Of a stretch of 64,000 bases of DNA, positions 46,829 through 56,386 are shown piece by piece (position 1 is the stretch's first letter; each line of letters begins with the position of its first letter). The position numbers were made by a program, and so were the translations under genes. Location: contig NZ_JACHJP010000001.1 of assembly GCF_014203715.1 (NCBI RefSeq), positions 1,776,432 to 1,840,431 on the forward strand. Reading direction: 5' to 3'. A model generated the notes under the pieces. It saw only the letters and a list, made by a program, of their open reading frames with translations. It was not told where the DNA came from and made no database searches. The DNA is from Streptosporangium saharense (GTDB taxonomy: Bacteria > Actinomycetota > Actinomycetes > Streptosporangiales > Streptosporangiaceae).

Positions 46829-47386
46829 GTGATTGACGAAACTCTCTTCGAAGCCGAAGAAAAGATGGAGAAGGCCGTGGCCGTGGCGAAGGACGACTTC
46901 GCCGGCATCCGTACGGGCCGGGCCACCCCGTCGATGTTCAACAAGATCAGCGCTGAGTACTACGGCGCCCTCACGCCCATTCAGCAGCTGGCCTCGTTCC
47001 ATGTCCCCGAGGCCCGTATGGTCGTCATTCAGCCCTTCGACAAGGGCTCGATGGCCGCGATCGAGAAGGCGATCCGCAACTCCGACCTCGGTGTCAACCC
47101 GGGCAACGACGGCCAGGTCATCCGGGTTGCCTTCCCCGAGCTCTCCGAGGAGCGCCGCAAGGAGTACATCAAGGTCGCCCGCGGCAAGGCGGAGCAGTCC
47201 AAGGTGTCCATCCGCAACATCCGCCGTCACGCCAAGGAGACCCTCGACAAGATGGTCAAGGACGGCGACGCGGGCGAGGACGAGGTGCGTCGTGCGGAGA
47301 AGGAGCTCGACGACCTCACCCAGAGGCACGTCGCCAAGATCGACGAGCTGCTCAAGCACAAGGAAGCCGAGCTGCTCGAAGTCTGA
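46829..47386 (+). CDS. frr: Ribosome recycling factor
   Basis: A 185-aa RRF, exactly the family's normal length when started at GTG 46829, which has AGGAG five bases upstream ([17 protein letters not shown]). [17 protein letters not shown] and the C-terminal coiled helices are intact. A longer form from GTG 46805 is less likely. The preceding repeat array separates it from pyrH. Confidence 0.95.
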   Translation: MIDETLFEAEEKMEKAVAVAKDDFAGIRTGRATPSMFNKISAEYYGALTPIQQLASFHVPEARMVVIQPFDKGSMAAIEKAIRNSDLGVNPGNDGQVIRVAFPELSEERRKEYIKVARGKAEQSKVSIRNIRRHAKETLDKMVKDGDAGEDEVRRAEKELDDLTQRHVAKIDELLKHKEAELLEV

Positions 47387-47393
47387 GTTTGTG

Positions 47394-47436
47394 ATCCTTG
47401 TCCCGCCCGGGCCTCCCGCGCGGGACAAGGATTTTC
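47394..47436 (+). terminator. Rho-independent-type terminator after frr
   Basis: A perfect 13-bp stem (47394-47406 with 47420-47432), a 13-base loop and a run of T directly after. It is one of the few hairpins in the window with a T tract. Confidence 0.85.
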
Positions 47437-47454
47437 GCATGAGAGTAGGACCTC

Positions 47455-48279
47455 GTGGAACCTGCGGCGGGCGGTAGCCGTACCGGCCGGAACCTTCCCG
47501 TCGCGATCGCGGTGGGTGCCGGTCTGGGAGCGGTCATCATCGCCTCCCTCTATCTCGTCGAGTGGCTCTTCCTCGCCGTGGTGATCGCGGCGGTGGGCAT
47601 CGGCGTGACGGAGCTCGTCAAGTCGTTCGCGGCCAGGGACATCGACGTCCCGGTGATCCCGGTCCTGGCCGGGATGGCCATCATGATCTGCGGCGCCTAC
47701 TGGGGCGGGCCCGCGTGGCTCGTCGGCGCCTTCGCGATGACCGTGCTCGTGCTGATGATCTGGCGGATGTTCCAGGGCACGGAAGGCTACGTCCGCGACA
47801 TCTCCGCGACGCTGCTGGTCACGGTCTATCCCTCGTTGCTCGCCGGGTTCGTCGCGCTCCTGCTCGCCAATCCCGACCAGGGGCCGGACCGGGTTGTCGT
47901 CTTCGTCGCGACCACGGTGGCGAGCGACATCGGCGGCTACTTCGCGGGCATCCTGTTCGGCAAGCACAAGATGTCGCCGAAGATCAGCCCGAAGAAGACC
48001 TGGGAGGGGTTCGCGGGTTCCGCGCTCGCCTGCATGGCCGTCGGCGGCTGGCTGGTGGCGTGGCTGCTCGGCGGCGCCGTGTGGAAGGGCGTGCTGATCG
48101 GCGCGGTCGCGGTGGTCTTCGCGACGCTGGGCGACCTCGTCGAGTCGGTGATCAAGCGGGACCTCGGCGTCAAGGACATGGGCAGCGTGCTGCCCGGTCA
48201 CGGCGGCCTGATGGACCGTCTCGACTCGCTGGTGGCCACGTTGATCCCGATCTGGGCGCTGCTCACGCTGCTGGTCTGA
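47455..48279 (+). CDS. cdsA: Phosphatidate cytidylyltransferase
   Basis: A 274-aa membrane enzyme that makes CDP-diacylglycerol. Several hydrophobic helices precede the C-terminal signature SVIKRDLGVKDMGSVLPGHG, followed by GLMDRLDSL. KISPKKTWEGFAGS is also typical. The GTG at 47455 is 19 bases after a terminator, so cdsA may have its own promoter or depend on read-through. Confidence 0.94.
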   Translation: MEPAAGGSRTGRNLPVAIAVGAGLGAVIIASLYLVEWLFLAVVIAAVGIGVTELVKSFAARDIDVPVIPVLAGMAIMICGAYWGGPAWLVGAFAMTVLVLMIWRMFQGTEGYVRDISATLLVTVYPSLLAGFVALLLANPDQGPDRVVVFVATTVASDIGGYFAGILFGKHKMSPKISPKKTWEGFAGSALACMAVGGWLVAWLLGGAVWKGVLIGAVAVVFATLGDLVESVIKRDLGVKDMGSVLPGHGGLMDRLDSLVATLIPIWALLTLLV

Positions 48280-48283
48280 GCCC

Positions 48284-49363
48284 TCAGAGGCCGGTGATCC
48301 GGGCGGCCGAGAGGCGGGGCAGGAGTGCCCGGTGGCCCGTCTCGCCGACCATGTCGAGTTCCTCGACGGTGATCGGGACCAGCCAGAGCCACTCGACGTT
48401 GTCCCCGCCGAAGGCGAAACCCGATAGGTCGGGCATACCGGGCAGGCCACCCAGCATGATGACGCCCTCGTAGGGGGAGCCGAGCGGGAAGGTCTCCGGG
48501 CGGTGGTACCACCTGGCGGTGTGGCCGTGGCCCAGCCAGGTGACCGAGCGCCAGGGATACTGGGCCAGCCACAGGAAGAGCCTGGCGGCCTCGCGTGGGT
48601 CGCCGGGGGTGGCGACGGCCAGCTCGATCCTGGCGTGGGCCCGCGACCGTTCGACGTACTGCTCCACGGTCGGCATCGGCTGGCAGCTCATCCCGACCGT
48701 GGACAGGACGGTGTACTCGCGGTCCCCCTCGGGAGGCCGTTCCGTGATGCCGACCGTCGGCAGCCGGTCGCCTCCGGCGTCCCAGAACCTGCCCGCCGTG
48801 CCGACCGTCCGGTCCAGGTGGCCCATCACGAACTGCTGGAACGTCGCCCAGGCTCCCTCCCCGGCTCGCCAGTCCCAGTAGGAGCGGGCCCTGGCCAGCC
48901 TGGGAGCCAGCCCTTCCAGGGCCTCCTCCAGGGGCCAGGCGAAGGGGAACTCCCCGACGGCGTCGAAGGAGTAGCCCGGCATGCCACGGCTCAGGTCGGC
49001 CCAGCCAGGAATGACCGCCAGCAACTCGTCGTTCTCGTACAGGGCGACGCCGTCACCCTCCTCGAACCATAACGCCCGCAGCCTGCCCAGCGGTGGCCTG
49101 CCGTCGGGGTGCCCGGTGTTCGCCCTGGGCGCCACCGGGGGGAGCCCCGCCTCGGGACGGGCCGGGTCGTAGGCCTCGGGGGCGCGGCCGTGGTTGGCCA
49201 GCCACACCGCTCCGTGAACCGTGCCGTGGGGCCCGCGCAGGTAAGCTACCGAGGAGGTCTCGTCGCGTTCGACCACCAGGGTGCGGCTCCCGTAGGGATT
49301 GACGTCGGTGAACACGACCTCGACGTCGTCTCCCCGCTCGCCCGTGGAGCGGATTGTCGCCAT
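48284..49363 (-). CDS. Suppressor-of-fused domain protein
   Basis: A 359-aa soluble protein. The C-terminal part (from about residue 190) contains YTVLSTVGMSCQPMP and LPGMPDLSGFAFGGDNVEWLW, characteristic of the SUFU domain that occurs in many bacterial proteins, including immunity-type ones. The first 180 residues do not match a family I recognise. The ATG at 49363 is directly behind GGAGG. It converges on cdsA with four bases between the stops and diverges from rlmN. The function is unknown. Confidence 0.7.
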   Translation of the reverse strand: MATIRSTGERGDDVEVVFTDVNPYGSRTLVVERDETSSVAYLRGPHGTVHGAVWLANHGRAPEAYDPARPEAGLPPVAPRANTGHPDGRPPLGRLRALWFEEGDGVALYENDELLAVIPGWADLSRGMPGYSFDAVGEFPFAWPLEEALEGLAPRLARARSYWDWRAGEGAWATFQQFVMGHLDRTVGTAGRFWDAGGDRLPTVGITERPPEGDREYTVLSTVGMSCQPMPTVEQYVERSRAHARIELAVATPGDPREAARLFLWLAQYPWRSVTWLGHGHTARWYHRPETFPLGSPYEGVIMLGGLPGMPDLSGFAFGGDNVEWLWLVPITVEELDMVGETGHRALLPRLSAARITGL

Positions 49364-49438
49364 ACCTCCGGACTCTAGATCAGGGGCGAGCACCGCTTCC
49401 GAAGTATTCGCGTAACCGTCGAGAGAAGGCTTTGCACC

Positions 49439-50563
49439 GTGTCCACTGCCAGCGAGAGCCGGACCCCCGCTCCCGGCCAGCTCACCTTCGTGGCGCCCCG
49501 CAGGGCGAAGCCCGCCCGTCACCTGGCCGACCTGACCATGGCCGAGCGCAAGGCCGTGGTGGCCGAGCTCGGCGAGAAGCCGTTCCGCGCCGACCAGCTC
49601 TCCCGGCACTACTTCGAGAAGCTCAACGGCGACCCGGCCCTCATGACGGACCTGCCCGCCGCGGCCAGGGAGAAGTTCGCCACGGCGCTGTTCCCGACAC
49701 TGCTGACGCCGGTCAGGGAGCTGACGACCGACAGGGGCACCACCCGCAAGACGCTGTGGCGGCTGTTCGACGGCGCGCTGGTCGAGTCGGTCCTCATGCG
49801 CTACAGCGACCGGACGACGATCTGCGTCTCCTCGCAGGCGGGTTGTGGGATGAACTGCCCGTTCTGTGCGACGGGCCAGGCGGGGCTGACCCGCAACATG
49901 TCCACCGCCGAGATCGTCGAGCAGGTCGTCGCGGGCGCCAGGGCCCTGGCCGCCGGTGACGTCCCCGGCGGACCGGGCCGGATCAGCAACGTCGTCTTCA
50001 TGGGCATGGGCGAGCCGATGGCCAACTACAAGGCCGTGATCGGTGCCGTGCGCAGGCTGGTCGAGCCCGCCCCCGACGGGCTGGGCATCTCGGCGCGCGG
50101 GGTCACGGTCTCGACGGTCGGCCTGGTCCCGGCGATCGGCAAGCTGGCCGAGGAGGGGCTTCCCGTGACGCTGGCGCTGTCGCTGCACGCCCCGGACGAC
50201 GAGCTGCGCGACACCCTGGTGCCGATCAACACCCGCTGGAAGGTCGCCGAGGTCCTCGACGCCGCCTGGAAGTACGCCGCCAAGACCAAGCGCCGCGTCT
50301 CGATCGAGTACGCGCTGATCAAGGACATCAACGACCAGGAGTGGCGCGCCGACCTGCTCGGCAAGCTGATCAGGAACAAACTCGTGCACGTCAACCTGAT
50401 CCCACTCAACCCCACCCCCGGCTCGAAGTGGACGGCCTCCCGCCCGGAGGACGAGGAGGCCTTCGTCCGCCGCCTGGAGTTCCACGGCGTCCCGGTGACG
50501 GTCCGCGACACCAGGGGCCGCGAGATCGACGGCGCCTGCGGCCAACTGGCCGCCGCCGAATAA
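49439..50563 (+). CDS. rlmN: 23S rRNA (adenine2503-C2)-methyltransferase
   Basis: A 374-aa radical-SAM enzyme. The cluster-binding CxxxCxxC motif is seen in [14 protein letters not shown] near residue 138, and [11 protein letters not shown] and [14 protein letters not shown] follow. Family members methylate A2503 of 23S rRNA and A37 of some tRNAs. The GTG at 49439 begins [10 protein letters not shown]. Confidence 0.94.
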   Translation: MSTASESRTPAPGQLTFVAPRRAKPARHLADLTMAERKAVVAELGEKPFRADQLSRHYFEKLNGDPALMTDLPAAAREKFATALFPTLLTPVRELTTDRGTTRKTLWRLFDGALVESVLMRYSDRTTICVSSQAGCGMNCPFCATGQAGLTRNMSTAEIVEQVVAGARALAAGDVPGGPGRISNVVFMGMGEPMANYKAVIGAVRRLVEPAPDGLGISARGVTVSTVGLVPAIGKLAEEGLPVTLALSLHAPDDELRDTLVPINTRWKVAEVLDAAWKYAAKTKRRVSIEYALIKDINDQEWRADLLGKLIRNKLVHVNLIPLNPTPGSKWTASRPEDEEAFVRRLEFHGVPVTVRDTRGREIDGACGQLAAAE

Positions 50564-50960
50564 CCCCATCCTGTACGGCAAGCCCCCCACCCCCCGCCCG
50601 CCGTACAAGACCACCCCCGCTCGGGCGCCCCCCGGCCGCACGTGGTTCTCACCGTCACGCCCTGACGCACGAAGGGGCACGAGCCTGAGGCAGGGGCGCC
50701 ATCTCCGGTCCCGCACATGGGGATGCCGGGGAGCCAGGAACCGACGGGCGACCCCGTGATGCCTGGCAGGCGTGGCGGCGCCGTCCCGCCAGATCCCACG
50801 CCGCCCCTCCTGGTCTGCCGGGTTCGTCCGGACGACAGCTCTGTCCAGATCACTCCAACCTCACGGATCGAGCGGAGCGGATCACGTAGGATCACCGGTC
50901 TCTGTGCCTGGCCCCGCGTTCCGGCCACCACCGATACAGGTCCATCCATGCTGACCAGGT
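50564..50960. other. Intergenic region after rlmN
   Basis: About 400 bases without a supported gene. A TGTACGGC/GCCGTACA hairpin (50572-50579 and 50600-50607) just after rlmN is a likely terminator. The reading frame of the downstream regulator is open through part of the region but lacks codon bias. Confidence 0.55.
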
Positions 50961-51027
50961 ATGGGACGGGGGAACTTCACGCAAGAACGCTGAATGGGAC
51001 GTCTCTGGGAGCGTATAAACGTCCCAT
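50961..51027. promoter_or_regulatory. Inverted repeat overlapping the start of the HTH regulator gene
   Basis: ATGGGACGT at 50994-51002 faces ACGTCCCAT at 51019-51027 (perfect 9-bp arms, 16-base spacer), the right arm covering the first two bases of the start codon. A further half-site ATGGGACG lies at 50961-50968. This fits autorepression by the encoded HTH protein. Confidence 0.55.
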
Positions 51028-51775
51028 GCCTCCCAACGAACACCTACGATCCGCCCTGGTCACCGCGGGCATCACCGTCCGGAAACTGGCCGAGGAGGTC
51101 GGTGTCGATCCCAAGACCGTCGAACGATGGGTCAGCACCGGCCGTACCCCGCATCCCGGCATCGCCCACCGGGCCGCGGCCGTACTCGGTGAAGACCTCG
51201 CCCACCTGTGGCCCGCGATCGAGCAGGGACGACGCCGTAGCCGGGGAAGCGGTGAACTGGTCGCCGCCTACCCCACCCGGTCCTCTGCCCCCCTGGACGT
51301 GTGGCGGACCCTGTTCGAGCGGGCCGAGCAGCGCATCGGCATCCTGGTCTACGCCGCCAACTTCCTGCACGAGTCGTGGCCGGACTTCAACGGCCTCCTC
51401 GCGGCCAAGGCGCGTCAGGGATGTCGGGTGCGCGTCCTCCTGGGCGACGCCGACTCATCGGTTATCCGGGGTCGAGGAGCCGAGGAACGGTTCGGGCACG
51501 GCATCGAGTCACGCTGCCGCGTCGCGCTCATGCACTACCGGCCGTTGGCGACGTCGTCCGGCGTCGAGGTGCGGGTGCACGCCACCACGCTCTACAACTC
51601 CCTGTTCGTCGGCGACGATCACATGATCGTCAACGCGCACGTGTACGGCATGAACGCTTACGGCGCACCGGTCTACCATCTACGCCGCATGCACGACGAG
51701 GGGCTGTTCGACGTCTACGCCGCCAGTTTCGCGGCGGTGTGGGAACAGTCCCGGCTTCCCGGGGAGGATGGGTGA
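51026..51775 (+). CDS. HTH regulator with phospholipase-D-like C-terminal domain
   Basis: A 249-aa protein. The N-terminal XRE-like helix-turn-helix spans about residues 5-60 (VRKLAEEVGVDPKTVERWVS). The remainder resembles the PLD-like DUF5919 domain seen after HTH domains in actinomycetes: ILVYAANFLHESWP, RVRVLLGDADSSV and VHATTLYNSLFVGDD. The last lies where a catalytic HKD motif would be but lacks the lysine, so it probably binds rather than cleaves a ligand. The gene is coupled (GTGA) to a NUDIX hydrolase. Confidence 0.78.
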   Translation: MPPNEHLRSALVTAGITVRKLAEEVGVDPKTVERWVSTGRTPHPGIAHRAAAVLGEDLAHLWPAIEQGRRRSRGSGELVAAYPTRSSAPLDVWRTLFERAEQRIGILVYAANFLHESWPDFNGLLAAKARQGCRVRVLLGDADSSVIRGRGAEERFGHGIESRCRVALMHYRPLATSSGVEVRVHATTLYNSLFVGDDHMIVNAHVYGMNAYGAPVYHLRRMHDEGLFDVYAASFAAVWEQSRLPGEDG

Positions 51776-52248
51776 CAGTGGCCCGTACCGAGTACTACGA
51801 CGACCCCGACGCTCCCGAGCCCAACAGCCTGGTCGTGGGGGTGTCCGCCGTGGTCGTCGATGACCAGGGGCGCGTTCTGATGCAACGGCGGGTCGACAAC
51901 GGGCTGTGGGCGCTGCCCGGGGGCGGGATGGACCTCACCGAGTCGGTGCCGCAGGCCGCCGTCCGGGAGGTGCGGGAGGAGACCGGCTACGACGTCGAGG
52001 TGACCGGTCTGGTCGGTCTCTACACCGACGCCCGGCACATCATCGCCTACGGCGACGGAGAGGTCCGGCGCCAGTTCAACGTCTGCCTCACCGCCCGGCT
52101 CGTCGGCGGATCACTCACGGTCAGCGACGAGTCGACCGACGTCCGGTGGGTCGGCCAGGAGGAGATCAAGACGCTGCCGATGCACGACACGCAACGCCTC
52201 CGGATCGGTCACTTCCTGGACGGGGCGGCCACGCCGTACGTCGGCTGA
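51772..52248 (+). CDS. NUDIX hydrolase
   Basis: A 158-aa NUDIX enzyme with a complete box (GGMDLTESVPQAAVREVREE then TGYDV). The GTG overlaps the regulator's stop and has GGGGAGG upstream. NUDIX enzymes hydrolyse nucleoside-diphosphate derivatives; the substrate is unknown. Its fixed pairing with the HTH/PLD-like protein suggests that the regulator may sense the nucleotide derivative the enzyme removes (inference). Confidence 0.85.
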   Translation: MTVARTEYYDDPDAPEPNSLVVGVSAVVVDDQGRVLMQRRVDNGLWALPGGGMDLTESVPQAAVREVREETGYDVEVTGLVGLYTDARHIIAYGDGEVRRQFNVCLTARLVGGSLTVSDESTDVRWVGQEEIKTLPMHDTQRLRIGHFLDGAATPYVG

Positions 52249-52307
52249 ACGACGGGAGTGGCCACCCAGGGACGGGCAAAGAGGCGGCAAAGTCATGCTC
52301 TGGCGTG

Positions 52308-53812
52308 ATGGCCATGGAGGCGGCTCGGTATCTGTGCTGGCTGGCCTGGGAGCAGAGCGCTGGGCGCGATGCTGGGGACCCTGTGGATGGTGGGTCTGAC
52401 GCTCCCGCCGTACCTGCTGGCCAGGGCGATCGACGACGGCCTGGCGCCCGGCTGGGTGCTGGCGCTGTTCGGTACGGGCCTGGTCAACGCCTGGCTGGCG
52501 ATGCTCCGGCACCGTACGATGACCAAGATCCGGATGGACGCCAACTTCCGCACCGTGCGCGCCCTGGTCGAGCAGATCAACAGGCTGGGCGCCGACCTGC
52601 CCAGGCGTGCTTCGGCGGGCGATGTGGTGACGATCGGCATCGGCGACGTCATCGCCGTCGCCGCCTCGCTGACGGTGACCGGGCCCGGTGTGGGCGCGGT
52701 GATCAGCTATGGCGTGGTGGCGGCGCTGCTGCTGCGGGTCTCCGTGGTGCTGGCCGTGGTGGTGCTGCTGGGCGTGCCGCTGCTGGCGATCCTGCTCGGC
52801 CCGCTGCTCGGGCGGCTGATGAAGGTGCAGAACGGCTACCGCGAGGCCCAGGGCGCCTGGTCGACCTGATCGAGGGGCTCCGGGTGCTCAACGCCTTCGG
52901 CGGCAAGGACACCTACGCCGCGCGGTACCGCGCCGACTCGGCGAGTCTGCGCGAGCAGGGCCTACCGGGTGGCGTCGCTGACGAGCTGGATCGGCGCGGT
53001 GGGCGCCGGACTGCCCGCCCTGTTCCTGGCCGTCGTCACCTGGCTGGGCGCCCGGCTGGCCGCCGAGGGGGCGATCACGGTGGGCGAGCTGGTCGGGGTG
53101 TACGGGGTACATCGCGGTGCTGGTGGTGCCGGTCTCCTCCTTCATCGAGGGCGGCTTCCAGATCAGCAACGGCCTGGTCGCCGCCCGTCAGGTCACCCGC
53201 TTCCTCGCGCTGCGCGCCAAGGAGCGGCCCCGGCCAGCCGGACCGGAGATCGTGCCGGGGACCCTGGTGGGGCTGGTCAGCGCGCGGCCGGAGGAGAGCG
53301 TGGCGCTGCTCGAAGGGCTGGGCGGGTTCGACGGCACGTCCCTGATCGCCGACCACGACGCCGCCCTGTTCGCGGGCACGCTGCGCGAGGTCCTCCAGGG
53401 CCGGGGCGAGGCGGACGACGAGGCCATCCACCGGGCCGTGCACGTCGCCGCGGCGCAGGACGTGGTCGCGGGGCTGCGTCACGGGCTCGACGCGGTGATC
53501 GAACCCGACGGCCGCAACCTGTCGGGCGGCCAGTGGCAGCGGGTCCGTCTGGCCCGGGCGCTGCTCGCCGAGCCCGAGGTGCTGCTGGCCGTGGAGCCCA
53601 CCTCCGCGCTGGACGCGCACACCGAGTCCCTCCTCGTGGGGCGGCTCCGCACGGCACGCGACGGCCGTACGACGGTCGTGGCCACCACCTCGCCGCCGCT
53701 GTTCGCCCAGGCCGACCGGGTGCTGTTCGTCGAGGACGGGCGGGTGGCCGCCTCCGGCACCCACCGCGAGCTGATGGAGTCCACCCCTGCTTATCGGTCG
53801 GTGTTCGGGTGA
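52308..53812 (+). pseudogene. ABC exporter subunit inactivated by four frameshifts
   Basis: Reading needs frame changes near 52365 (MEAARYLCWLAWEQ to MLGTLWMVGLTLPP), 52858 (to LVDLIEGLRVLNAFGG), 52960 (to ASLTSWIGAVGAGLP) and 53110 (to AVLVVPVSSFIEGG). The pieces together form a TM domain plus NBD. The NBD has a canonical LSGGQWQRVRLARALL signature but no Walker A: the expected place reads LVGLVSARPEESVAL, and part of the segment before the Q loop is shortened. Walker B-like LLAVEPTSALD follows. The intact neighbour at 53958 has the complementary defect, so they once formed an asymmetric heterodimer. Sequencing error is conceivable, but four lesions in 0.8 kb suggest decay. Confidence 0.85.
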
Positions 53813-54053
53813 ACCGCGATCTGCCCGTCGCCGACCGTCAGCGGGTACGGCGGGCCGCCCTGCGCCTGGTCAGGCGCGACGTGCCGGGCTTCGTCGCGAT
53901 GCTCGGCACCCATCGTGAGCTGATGGAGTCCACCCCTGCTTATCGGTCGGTGTTCGGATGAACCGCGATCTGCCCGTCGCCGACCGTCGGCGGGTACGGC
54001 GGGCCGCCCTGCGCCTGGTCAGGCGCGACGTGCCGGGCTTCGTCGCGACACTG
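53756..54053 (+). repeat. 149-bp tandem duplication across an ABC gene junction
   Basis: Two nearly identical 149-base copies (53756-53904 and 53905-54053) each contain the last codons of the broken ABC subunit (STPAYRSVFG) and the first codons of the intact one (NRDLPVADR). The first copy creates a 50-codon chimera running from the start of one protein into the end of the other. Confidence 0.92.
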
Positions 54054-55682
54054 CTGCTCAACAGCCTCGCGGCGGTCGCGGCGCTGGTCAGTCCGTGGCT
54101 GCTTGGCCGCATCGTCGACTCCGTCAAAGGCGGAGATCCGGTCGATCTGCTCGCCGCGACCGCCGTGGTCGCGGCACTGGCCCAGCTGGTCCTGACGAGG
54201 TACGCCGAGAGGGTCGGCACCCGCTTCAGCGAGCGGGTCCAGGAACACATCCGCGCCGAACTCCTGGACCGTGTGCTGGCGCTGCCCGCCGCCACGGTCG
54301 AGCACGTCCGCACCGGCGACCTGGCCGCCCGAGGCACCACCGACGTGGCCGTCGTCGGCCGTACCCTGCGCGACGCCGCTCCCGTGATCCTCTTCTCAAG
54401 CCTGCGGGCGCTCTTCCTGATCGTCGCCGTCTTCCTGGTCGATCCGCTCCTGGGGGCCTGCGGTCTGCTCGCGCCGGCCGGTATCGCGGCCGCCTCCCGC
54501 TGGTACCTTCGCCGGGCCCGTCCCGCCTACCTGGAGGAAGGCGCCGCCCGCTCGGAGCTGGCCGAGCACCTGGCCGCCAACGCCGCAGGCGCCCGCACCA
54601 TCGAGGCCTTGGGCCTGCAGGACAGGCGCACGCGGGCGGCGGAACGGGTGATCGAGCGCGGCCGGACCGCCCAGCTGCGGACCCTCTTCCTGCGCGGCGT
54701 GCTCTGGCCCTCGGTGGAGGTCTCCTCGCTCCTGCCTCCCGTGCTGGTACTGCTGCTCGGCGGGGTGCTCCTGGACCGGGGCCAGGTCACCTTGGGCGCG
54801 GTCGTCACCTGCGTGCTCTACCTACGCCAGCTCGGCCAGCCGATCGAGACGATCCTGATCTGGCTGGAGCAGCTGCAGAGCAGCGGCGCCTCCTTCGCCA
54901 GGATCGAGGGCCTCGCGACCTCGGCGCGGGAGGAGATCGCAGCCGCGGAGCCGCGTGGCGACCGCATCGAGGCGTACGGCGTGCACTTCGCCTACGAGGG
55001 CGGCGACGACGTGGTGACCGCCGTCGATCTGACCGTACGGCCCGGCGAGCGCCTGGCCGTCGTCGGCCCCTCGGGAGCGGGCAAGTCCACCCTGGGCAGG
55101 CTGCTGGCCGGGATCGACCGTCCCCGCCTGGGCACAGTCACCGTCGGGTCGGTGCCCGTCGCCGATCTCTCTCCCGCCCGGCTCCGCGAGCACGTCGTCC
55201 TGGTCACCCAGGAACAGCACCTGTTCCTCGGCACCGTCCGCGACAACCTGCTGCTGGCGGATCCGACGGCCGGTGACGACCGCCTGGGCAAGGCGCTGGC
55301 GGCGGTCGGCGCCGACTGGGTCGTCTCGCTCGACGACGAGCTGGGGCCCCGGTCGTCCGGCGTCACCCTCGGCCCGGACCGGGTCCAGCAGCTCGCCCTG
55401 GCCAGGGTCATCCTGGCCGACCCGCACACCGTCGTGCTCGACGAGGCCACCGCCATGCTCGATCCCCGGACGGCCAGGCACGCCGAACGCTCGCTCGCCG
55501 CCGTCCTGGAGGGGCGGACCGTCATCGCGATCGCCCACCGCCTGCACACGGCCCGCGACGCCGACCGGGTGGTGGTCATGGACAATGGCCGGGTGGTCGA
55601 GGCCGGAACCCACGACGAGCTGGTCGCGGCGGGCGGGGTGTACGAGGCGTTGTGGAGGTCGTGGCACGGCTCACGGGGCTGA
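53958..55682 (+). CDS. ABC exporter subunit (TM domain plus NBD) with degenerate signature motif
   Basis: A 574-aa half-exporter. Six TM helices lie in residues 25-310 and the NBD follows from about 335: Walker A GPSGAGKST, Q loop LVTQEQHL, Walker B TVVLDEATAMLD and H-loop IAIAHRLH are intact, but the signature reads LGPDRVQQLALAR instead of LSGGQ. Such a protein normally pairs with a partner carrying LSGGQ, here the broken gene just upstream. The ATG at 53958 overlaps the stop of the chimeric fragment (ATGA) and lies in the second copy of the duplication. If the partner is really lost, this subunit may be orphaned or use another partner. Confidence 0.85.
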   Translation: MNRDLPVADRRRVRRAALRLVRRDVPGFVATLLLNSLAAVAALVSPWLLGRIVDSVKGGDPVDLLAATAVVAALAQLVLTRYAERVGTRFSERVQEHIRAELLDRVLALPAATVEHVRTGDLAARGTTDVAVVGRTLRDAAPVILFSSLRALFLIVAVFLVDPLLGACGLLAPAGIAAASRWYLRRARPAYLEEGAARSELAEHLAANAAGARTIEALGLQDRRTRAAERVIERGRTAQLRTLFLRGVLWPSVEVSSLLPPVLVLLLGGVLLDRGQVTLGAVVTCVLYLRQLGQPIETILIWLEQLQSSGASFARIEGLATSAREEIAAAEPRGDRIEAYGVHFAYEGGDDVVTAVDLTVRPGERLAVVGPSGAGKSTLGRLLAGIDRPRLGTVTVGSVPVADLSPARLREHVVLVTQEQHLFLGTVRDNLLLADPTAGDDRLGKALAAVGADWVVSLDDELGPRSSGVTLGPDRVQQLALARVILADPHTVVLDEATAMLDPRTARHAERSLAAVLEGRTVIAIAHRLHTARDADRVVVMDNGRVVEAGTHDELVAAGGVYEALWRSWHGSRG

Positions 55683-55723
55683 CCGGCGAACGCCGTACGG
55701 CGCTCAGAGCGGGATCTCCTGGG

Positions 55724-56386
55724 TCAGGGGCGGGTGCGGCGTAGGCGGAGGTAGGCCAGGACACCTGCCGCGGACCACAGGAGCGTCGCGGCGGCGATCT
55801 GGGGCAGGACCTCGTCGAGTTTGCCCGAGTTGGTGGCCCGCATCCACGGCATGATCGGCACCAGGAAACCGCCGATCGGGGTGAGACTGAGCAGCAGCAT
55901 GGCCACGTAGCCGCCGAACAGGACCACCAGGGAGGTGGCGGGCGAGGTCAGGATCGGGGCGCTGGCGAGCGCGCCGAGCGCGGTGCCGACACAGACCCCG
56001 AGCAGGTGGAGTCCGACGCCCCGCGCCAGGTCGCCGGGTGGGGGCAGGGCACCGAAGCGGATGAGCAGGGGAGCCACGACCGCGACCGTGGCCAGGCCGA
56101 GGTTGACGGTGAACGCGGCGGCCAGGCCGGAGACGACCTCCCGGCGAGGGTTGCCCGCCGCCGTCATCGAGATCAGCCGCTGGGTCGGCGGCTCGGTGTC
56201 GAGCAGGCTCTTGGCGGCCCAGGCGAAGACGATGATGAGCAGCGCGGCCGAGTCGCTGTAGGACTCCAGGGCGGGCCCCGGCGACGAGTAGAAGATGGCC
56301 AGCATCGCGCACAGGGCGATCACCGGCTGGAGCAGGCGGTGCGACCGGGTGTAGGCGGCCAGCTTGAAGCGGACGAGGGGAATCAT
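55724..56386 (-). CDS. ABC-2 type membrane subunit
   Basis: A 220-aa protein with about six hydrophobic helices (the first near residues 18-32) and no soluble domain. With the ATPase encoded two genes upstream on the same strand it forms a probable ABC-2 type exporter. The ATG at 56386 is preceded by AGGAAGG and overlaps the stop of the small repeat protein gene (ATGA). The cargo is unknown. Confidence 0.75.
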   Translation of the reverse strand: MIPLVRFKLAAYTRSHRLLQPVIALCAMLAIFYSSPGPALESYSDSAALLIIVFAWAAKSLLDTEPPTQRLISMTAAGNPRREVVSGLAAAFTVNLGLATVAVVAPLLIRFGALPPPGDLARGVGLHLLGVCVGTALGALASAPILTSPATSLVVLFGGYVAMLLLSLTPIGGFLVPIMPWMRATNSGKLDEVLPQIAAATLLWSAAGVLAYLRLRRTRP

